Part shown: positions 14,732 through 19,314 of the stretch, piece by piece
Layout: each line of letters starts with the position of its first letter
Position numbering within the stretch: the first letter of the stretch is position 1
Assembly: GCA_019242135.1 (NCBI GenBank)
Contig: JAFAWC010000090.1
Location: 1 to 19,314, forward strand
Direction of reading: 5' to 3'
Length of the DNA: 19,314 bases
Origin: Mycobacteriaceae bacterium
Lineage (GTDB): Bacteria; Actinomycetota; Actinomycetes; Mycobacteriales; Mycobacteriaceae
The notes under the pieces: generated by a model
Databases searched by the model: none
What the model was told of the DNA's origin: nothing
Seen by the model: only the letters and a program-made list of their open reading frames with translations
Program-made: the position numbers and the translations under genes

Positions 14732-15072
14732 GGCGTCTCCTCGGCGGCGTGCGTGACTGCGGCGCTGACGATGTGCGCCAGGTGATGGTCGACGAGCCGG
14801 TAGAGCACCTCGCGCCCCGACCGTTCGCTTTGCACCACGCCCGCAGCCTTGAGAATCCGAAGGTGTTGGCTGACCAGGGGTTGGGGCACTCCGAGCGCGT
14901 CGACCAGCTCGTGCACGCAGCGCTGCGATTCCAGCAGGTGCAGCACGATCGCGATCCGCACCGGCGCCGCCAACGCCCGCAGGATGTCGCCGGCCGTGTC
15001 CAGTACCTGGCGTGGCGGCAGTTCCCCCGGCGGTTCACCGTGGCGGTGCGACATAGTGGAAATGGTCTCCAT
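14728..15072 (-). CDS. smtB: Zinc-responsive ArsR/SmtB-family repressor
   Basis: A 114-residue winged-helix repressor. The recognition region reads [29 protein letters not shown] (about 52-80). The C-terminal helix carries D95-x-H97-x10-H108-x2-E111, exactly the alpha5 zinc site of SmtB/CzrA proteins, so zinc sensing is well supported. In M. tuberculosis the homologue is released by zinc, letting the smtB-zur operon be expressed. Two starts are possible, ATG 15072 and ATG 15054 in the same frame; the longer one is listed, and the palindrome at 15059-15075 covers its start codon. It overlaps zur by 4 nt. Divergent from glyS, with a 59-nt gap. Confidence 0.92.
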   Translation of the reverse strand: METISTMSHRHGEPPGELPPRQVLDTAGDILRALAAPVRIAIVLHLLESQRCVHELVDALGVPQPLVSQHLRILKAAGVVQSERSGREVLYRLVDHHLAHIVSAAVTHAAEETP

Positions 15073-15075
15073 TAC
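15059..15075. promoter_or_regulatory. Palindrome at the smtB start, candidate metalloregulator operator
   Basis: GAAATGGTCTCCATTAC has 7-nt arms around a 3-nt centre, with six of seven pairs matching; the inner five are perfect. It overlaps the upstream smtB start codon, an expected place for an autoregulatory ArsR/SmtB or Zur site. It does not match a textbook Zur box. Confidence 0.4.
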
Positions 15076-15117
15076 GCTGCCAGATTACATACCTGATGGC
15101 TCGCGAGGCACGGCCGT

Positions 15118-15131
15118 TACTCTGGGGACCC
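15118..15131 (+). promoter_or_regulatory. Putative glyS -10 promoter element
   Basis: TACTCT at 15118-15123 matches TANNNT and ends 8 nt before the GTG at 15132, suggesting a leaderless or near-leaderless glyS transcript. No -35 was identified. Confidence 0.4.
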
Positions 15132-16511
15132 GTGGCGTCCGTCATCGATACCGTCGTCAACCTGGCCAAGCGCCGCGGGTTCGTCTACCCGTCCGGCGAA
15201 ATCTACGGCGGCACAAAGTCGGCGTGGGACTTCGGACCGCTCGGTGTTGACCTTAAAGAGAACATTAAACGGCAGTGGTGGCAGGCGGTCGTGACCGGCC
15301 GAGACGATGTGGTGGGGATCGACTCGTCGATCATTCTGCCCCGTGAGGTGTGGGTGGCCTCCGGCCACGTCGAGGTGTTCCACGACCCGCTGGTCGAATC
15401 GCAGATCACGCACAAGCGATACCGTGCCGACCATCTCATCGAGGCCTACGAGGCCAAGCACGGCCATCCACCGCCGAACGGGCTCGCCGACATCCGCGAC
15501 CCGGAGACCGGCGAGCCGGGCCGCTGGACCGAGCCCCGTGAGTTCAACATGATGCTCAAGACGCATCTGGGGCCGATCGAGACAGAAGAGGGACTGCACT
15601 ACCTGCGGCCGGAGACCGCGCAGGGCATCTTCGTCAACTTCGCCAACGTCGTCACGACGTCGCGCAAGAGGCCGCCGTTCGGGATCGGCCAGATCGGCAA
15701 GAGCTTCCGCAACGAGATCACCCCGGGCAACTTCATCTTCCGCACCCGCGAGTTCGAGCAGATGGAGATGGAGTTCTTCGTCGAGCCCTCCACCGCACGC
15801 GAGTGGCACCAGTACTGGATCGACACCCGCAGACAGTGGTACATCGACCTCGGCATCCACGCCGAGAATCTGCGGCTTTTCGAACATCCCAAGGACAAGT
15901 TGTCGCACTATTCGGAGCGCACCGTCGACATCGAGTACAAGTTCGGCTTTCAGGGCAATCCGTGGGGCGAACTCGAAGGTGTAGCCAACCGCACCGATTT
16001 CGACCTCAAGACGCACTCGCAGCACTCCGGTGTCGACCTGTCGTTCTACGACCAGGCCGCCGACAAGCGCTACATCCCCTACGTCATCGAACCCGCAGCG
16101 GGCCTGACGCGCTCGTTCATGGCTTTCCTCGTCGACGCCTACACCGAAGACGAAGCCCCAAACGCCAAGGGAGGCATGGATAAACGCACCCTGCTGCGAC
16201 TCGACCCGCGGTTGGCGCCGGTCAAGGCCGCGGTCCTGCCGCTGTCCCGGCACGCCGACCTGTCGCCGAAGGCGCGCGACCTCGCCGCCGAGCTGCGCAA
16301 GTGCTGGAACGTCGAGTTCGACGACGCGGGTGCGATCGGGCGGCGGTATCGGCGCCAGGACGAGATCGGCACACCCTATTGCGTAACCGTCGATTTCGAT
16401 TCGCTCGACGACCACGCGGTGACCGTGCGTGAACGAGATGCGATGAAGCAGGACCGGGTACCGATGGATGCGGTCGCCGACTATCTGACGACCCGGCTTC
16501 GGGGCTGCTAG
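15132..16511 (+). CDS. glyS: Glycyl-tRNA synthetase (alpha2, class II)
   Basis: A 459-residue class II aminoacyl-tRNA synthetase charging tRNA-Gly. Sequence tracks the mycobacterial enzyme (about 463 residues) throughout. The N-terminal [31 protein letters not shown] block is followed by the long insertion [19 protein letters not shown]. Motif 2 is [25 protein letters not shown]; motif 3 is in [17 protein letters not shown]. The C-terminal anticodon-binding domain includes [19 protein letters not shown] and VRERD. The GTG at 15132 follows the likely promoter TACTCT; an ATG at 15096 would place that element inside the coding region and is rejected. Divergent from smtB-zur. dgt follows after 18 nt. 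Confidence 0.96.
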   Translation: MASVIDTVVNLAKRRGFVYPSGEIYGGTKSAWDFGPLGVDLKENIKRQWWQAVVTGRDDVVGIDSSIILPREVWVASGHVEVFHDPLVESQITHKRYRADHLIEAYEAKHGHPPPNGLADIRDPETGEPGRWTEPREFNMMLKTHLGPIETEEGLHYLRPETAQGIFVNFANVVTTSRKRPPFGIGQIGKSFRNEITPGNFIFRTREFEQMEMEFFVEPSTAREWHQYWIDTRRQWYIDLGIHAENLRLFEHPKDKLSHYSERTVDIEYKFGFQGNPWGELEGVANRTDFDLKTHSQHSGVDLSFYDQAADKRYIPYVIEPAAGLTRSFMAFLVDAYTEDEAPNAKGGMDKRTLLRLDPRLAPVKAAVLPLSRHADLSPKARDLAAELRKCWNVEFDDAGAIGRRYRRQDEIGTPYCVTVDFDSLDDHAVTVRERDAMKQDRVPMDAVADYLTTRLRGC

Positions 16512-16529
16512 CGGAAATCAGCACACTCG

Positions 16530-17783
16530 GTGACCGATAACCAGCACGACGGATACGACGTGCACGACCGCGCCCGCATGGTCGAGGAGGCGCCGAAGAC
16601 CGCCGCGTTGGCCGGCACGGCATCCGACCATCGCACCGACTTCTCCCGCGATCGCGCTCGCGTGCTGCACAGCGCGGCGTTGCGGCGCCTCGCCGACAAG
16701 ACCCAGGTGGTCGGGCCGCGGGAGAGCGACACGCCCAGGACCCGGCTCACCCATTCGCTCGAGGTCGCGCAGATCGGCCGGGGGATGGCGGTCGGCCTGG
16801 GCTGCGACCCAGACCTCGTCGACATGGCCGGCCTTGCCCACGACATCGGCCATCCGCCGTACGGCCACAACGGCGAGAAGGCGCTCGACGACTTCGCCGC
16901 CGCCTACGGCGGCTTCGAGGGCAACGCCCAAAACCTGCGCATCCTCACTCGTCTGGAGCCAAAAACCCTTGATGCCCAAGGCATCAGCGCTGGCTTGAAT
17001 CTGACCAGGGCAGCCCTCGACGCGGTGACCAAGTACCCGTGGCTGCGGCGGACGGACCGGCGGAAATTCGGCGCGTACGCCGAGGACGCGGATGTGCTGG
17101 CATGGGTACGCGACGGCGCTCCGCGCGAGCGCCCCTGCCTGGAGGCGCAGGTGATGGATTGGGCGGACGACGTCGCCTACTCCGTGCACGACGTTGAGGA
17201 CGGGGTGATTTCGGGGCGCATCGACCTGCGGGTGCTCGCCGACGACGAGGCCGCCGCTGCCCTGGGCCGGCTCGGCGAGGGGGAGTTCAGCGGCCTGTTC
17301 GCCGACGACCTGATGGCCGCCGCCGACCGGCTGTCGCAGCTGCCGGTGGTCACGGCCGTCGGCAAGTACGACGCGACGTTCGCCTCGTCGGCCGCCCTCA
17401 AGCGGTTGACCAGCGAACTGGTGGGCAGGTTCGCCTCCGCCGCGATCGCCGAGACCCGACGTGTGGCCGGCGCGCGTCCCCTGCGGCGGTATGCGGCTGA
17501 TCTGCACGTGCCCGACCTGGTCCGTGCAGAGGTCGCCGTGCTGAAAATTTTGGCGCTGCAGTTCATCATGTCCGACCCTCGCCACCTTCACCTGCAGGCA
17601 TTGCAGCGCGAACGCGTCCAGGAGATGGCGCAGTGGCTGCTCGCCGGCGCGCCCGCCACCCTCGACCCGCTGTTCGCGCCCGCATTCAACGCCGCCGAGG
17701 ATGACGGGCAACGCCTGCGGGTCGTCGTCGATCAGGTCGCGTCGTTCACCGAGGGCCGCTTGGAGCGTCTTGAGCGCGCTTAA
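16530..17783 (+). CDS. dgt: Deoxyguanosinetriphosphate triphosphohydrolase-like protein (Dgt, HD domain)
   Basis: A 417-residue HD-superfamily phosphohydrolase that cleaves dNTPs to deoxynucleoside and triphosphate, helping control dNTP pools. The metal site is built from H75 ([12 protein letters not shown]), the H104-D105 pair ([16 protein letters not shown]) and a later aspartate in the [17 protein letters not shown] block. Its position immediately ahead of dnaG matches mycobacteria. The GTG at 16530 gives [17 protein letters not shown]; the Shine-Dalgarno is weak (GGAAA). The stop is 9 nt before dnaG. In M. tuberculosis a large plc/PPE/esx block separates it from glyS; here only 18 nt do. 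Confidence 0.92.
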   Translation: MTDNQHDGYDVHDRARMVEEAPKTAALAGTASDHRTDFSRDRARVLHSAALRRLADKTQVVGPRESDTPRTRLTHSLEVAQIGRGMAVGLGCDPDLVDMAGLAHDIGHPPYGHNGEKALDDFAAAYGGFEGNAQNLRILTRLEPKTLDAQGISAGLNLTRAALDAVTKYPWLRRTDRRKFGAYAEDADVLAWVRDGAPRERPCLEAQVMDWADDVAYSVHDVEDGVISGRIDLRVLADDEAAAALGRLGEGEFSGLFADDLMAAADRLSQLPVVTAVGKYDATFASSAALKRLTSELVGRFASAAIAETRRVAGARPLRRYAADLHVPDLVRAEVAVLKILALQFIMSDPRHLHLQALQRERVQEMAQWLLAGAPATLDPLFAPAFNAAEDDGQRLRVVVDQVASFTEGRLERLERA

Positions 17784-17792
17784 ACTAGGCCG

Positions 17793-19314
17793 ATGGGCGG
17801 CCCCCGCATCTCCGATCGCGACATCGCCGCCATCCGCGAACGCAACCGCATCGACGAGGTCGTCGGCGACTATGTCCAACTGCGCCGCGCCGGCGCCGAC
17901 TCGCTGAAGGGCCTGTGCCCGTTCCACGACGAGAAGTCGCCGTCGTTTCATGTGCGGCCCAACCACGGCCACTTCCACTGTTTCGGGTGCGGCGAGGGCG
18001 GTGACGTCTACGCGTTCGTCCAGAAGATCGAGCATGTCAGCTTCGTCGAGGCGGTCGAACAGCTGGCAGATCGGATCGGCTACACGATCACCTACACCGG
18101 CGCCGCGTCCAGCGTGCAGCGTGATCGGGGCAGCCGTAGCCGTCTGATCGCCGCGAACGCCGCCGCCCAGCAGTTCTACGCCGAGGCATTGCAATCCGGG
18201 GAGGCGGCCCCGGCCCGTCAGTACCTGACGGACCGGAATTTCGACGCCGAGGCGGCGCGGCGGTTCGGCTGCGGCTTCGCGCCCTCGGGCTGGGATTCTC
18301 TGACAAAGCATCTGCTGCGCAAGGGGTTCGAGTTCAAGGAGCTCGAGGCGGCCGGGTTGTCGCGGGAGGGGCGGCGCGGGCCGATGGACCGGTTCCACCG
18401 CAGGCTGCTGTGGCCGATCAAGGCCAGCAGCGGCGAGGTCATCGGCTTCGGCGCGCGCCGCATCTTCGATGACGATCCGATGGAGGCCAAATACATCAAC
18501 ACCCCCGAGACCGTGCTGTACAAGAAGTCGGCGGTGTTGTTCGGCATCGACGTGGCCAAACGCGACATCGCCAAGGGCCACCAGGCGGTGGTTGTCGAGG
18601 GCTACACCGACGTGATGGCGATGCACCTCGCCGGGGTGACCACGGCGGTCGCCTCGTGCGGCACCGCGTTCGGAGACGAACACCTCGGGATGCTGCGTCG
18701 ACTGATGATGGACGACAGCTTCTTTCGCGGCGAACTGATCTATGTGTTCGACGGCGACGAGGCCGGGCGGGCGGCCGCGCTCAAGGCGTTCGACGGTGAA
18801 CAGAACCTTGCCGGGCAGTCATTCGTTGCGATTGCCGCGGACGGCATGGACCCGTGCGATCTGCGGCTGAAGTCAGGCGATGCGGCGTTGCGCGACCTGG
18901 TGGCCCGGCGCACACCGCTGTTCGAGTTCGCGATCCGCTCGGCGTTGTCGGAGGCTGATCTTGACACCGCGGAGGGGCGCGTGGGCGCGTTGCGCCGCTG
19001 CGTGCCGATCGTCGCTCGGATCAAGGATCCGACGCTGCGCGACGAGTACGGTCGCCAGCTCGCAGGCTGGGTCGGCTGGACCGATGTCGCGCAGGTCATC
19101 GCTCGGGTGCGCGAAGACGCGCAGCGGGGGGGAGGCACGGTCGGGCGCGGGCCGCGGCGGGCCGTGGCCACCGCGAAGCCGTCGTCGACCCGGCAGGCGT
19201 CGCCCCGGGAGCGACCTGATCCGAGAGATCCGACCCTGTGGCCGCAGCGCGAGGCACTGAAGGCCGCGCTGCAGTACCCGGCGCTGGCCGGACCGGTCTT
19301 CGACTCGTTGACCG
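17793..19314 (+). CDS. dnaG: DNA primase DnaG (C-terminus outside window)
   Basis: The first 507 codons are present, open to the edge. DnaG makes RNA primers for Okazaki fragments. The zinc-binding domain has C42, H45, C63 and C66 (CPFH and CFGC). The RNA polymerase core contains the TOPRIM motifs VVVEGYTDVMAMH (E269) and YVFDGDEAGRAA (DGD at 320-322). FGARRIFDDDPMEAKYINTPET and ASCGTAFGDEHL are further family blocks. From about residue 450 a variable basic linker (GRGPRRAVATAKPSS) begins, leading to the DnaB-interacting C-terminal domain beyond the window. The ATG at 17793 is 9 nt after dgt. Sigma factor rpoD, often next to dnaG in other bacteria, cannot be judged from here. Confidence 0.96.
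   Translation, partial: MGGPRISDRDIAAIRERNRIDEVVGDYVQLRRAGADSLKGLCPFHDEKSPSFHVRPNHGHFHCFGCGEGGDVYAFVQKIEHVSFVEAVEQLADRIGYTITYTGAASSVQRDRGSRSRLIAANAAAQQFYAEALQSGEAAPARQYLTDRNFDAEAARRFGCGFAPSGWDSLTKHLLRKGFEFKELEAAGLSREGRRGPMDRFHRRLLWPIKASSGEVIGFGARRIFDDDPMEAKYINTPETVLYKKSAVLFGIDVAKRDIAKGHQAVVVEGYTDVMAMHLAGVTTAVASCGTAFGDEHLGMLRRLMMDDSFFRGELIYVFDGDEAGRAAALKAFDGEQNLAGQSFVAIAADGMDPCDLRLKSGDAALRDLVARRTPLFEFAIRSALSEADLDTAEGRVGALRRCVPIVARIKDPTLRDEYGRQLAGWVGWTDVAQVIARVREDAQRGGGTVGRGPRRAVATAKPSSTRQASPRERPDPRDPTLWPQREALKAALQYPALAGPVFDSLT

Noticed and set aside
15117..16415. 432-codon minus-strand open frame opposite glyS
   Set aside because: No motifs, and glyS is unambiguous on the plus strand.
16518..18683. 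721-codon minus-strand open frame opposite dgt and dnaG
   Set aside because: Antisense to confident genes with no recognisable domain; stop codons are rare in this frame because of GC-rich codon use.
1..19314. A mobile element, prophage, toxin-antitoxin or defence island
   Set aside because: All genes fit conserved mycobacterial housekeeping order. No transposase, integrase, direct-repeat array or composition shift was found by reading.

Overview
The window is a GC-rich, densely packed chromosomal segment from an actinobacterium, almost certainly a member of the Mycobacteriaceae. Gene order and remembered protein sequence both match the Mycobacterium tuberculosis interval from nirA/sirA (Rv2391) and hemW (Rv2388c) through hrcA-dnaJ2 (Rv2374c-Rv2373c), rsmE, phoH, ybeY, corC-like, cdd-like, era, recO, uppS, Rv2360c, zur-smtB, glyS, dgt and dnaG (Rv2343c). 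GTG/TTG starts, 4-nt ATGA/GTGA overlaps and probable leaderless starts also fit a mycobacterium. Genes found near these in M. tuberculosis (rpfD, mbt-linked genes, a PE_PGRS gene, amiA2, the plc/PPE/esx block between glyS and dgt) are absent, so this looks like an environmental Mycolicibacterium-type genome. These comparisons are from memory, not from a search.

Layout. 1-616: the 5' end of sirA (minus strand) with an untranslated leader holding an 18-codon polycysteine open reading frame, then the start of hemW. 617-2550: hemW and a multi-pass membrane protein. 2480-3915 (minus): a carboxymuconolactone decarboxylase (CMD) family gene and a SnoaL-tailed ECF41-type sigma factor, with a candidate ECF41 promoter upstream. 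3982-4296 (minus): a small conserved protein. 4453-11637 (plus): a long co-directional run hrcA-dnaJ2-rsmE-phoH-ybeY-CorC-like-degenerate cytidine deaminase-era, covering heat-shock control, 16S rRNA modification and maturation, and ribosome assembly. 11634-12098 (minus): a secreted CAP-domain protein where M. tuberculosis has amiA2. 12237-14326 (plus): recO-uppS-YbjN-like, with an unusual 32-bp tandem repeat at the recO/uppS junction. 14333-15072 (minus): the smtB-zur zinc-response operon. 15132-19314 (plus): glyS-dgt-dnaG, running off the window.

Most of the window is core housekeeping DNA; no insertion sequence, prophage, CRISPR array, tRNA or rRNA was seen. The most interesting signals are small. 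(i) A polycysteine leaderless short ORF sits before sirA, with an RNA pairing that could couple cysteine supply to sulfite reductase expression. (ii) A tandemly duplicated stop/start junction makes two 11-codon mini-ORFs between recO and uppS, each linked by ATGA. (iii) A putative autoregulated ECF41 promoter. (iv) A cytidine deaminase homologue that has lost its zinc site. (v) A palindrome over the smtB start codon.
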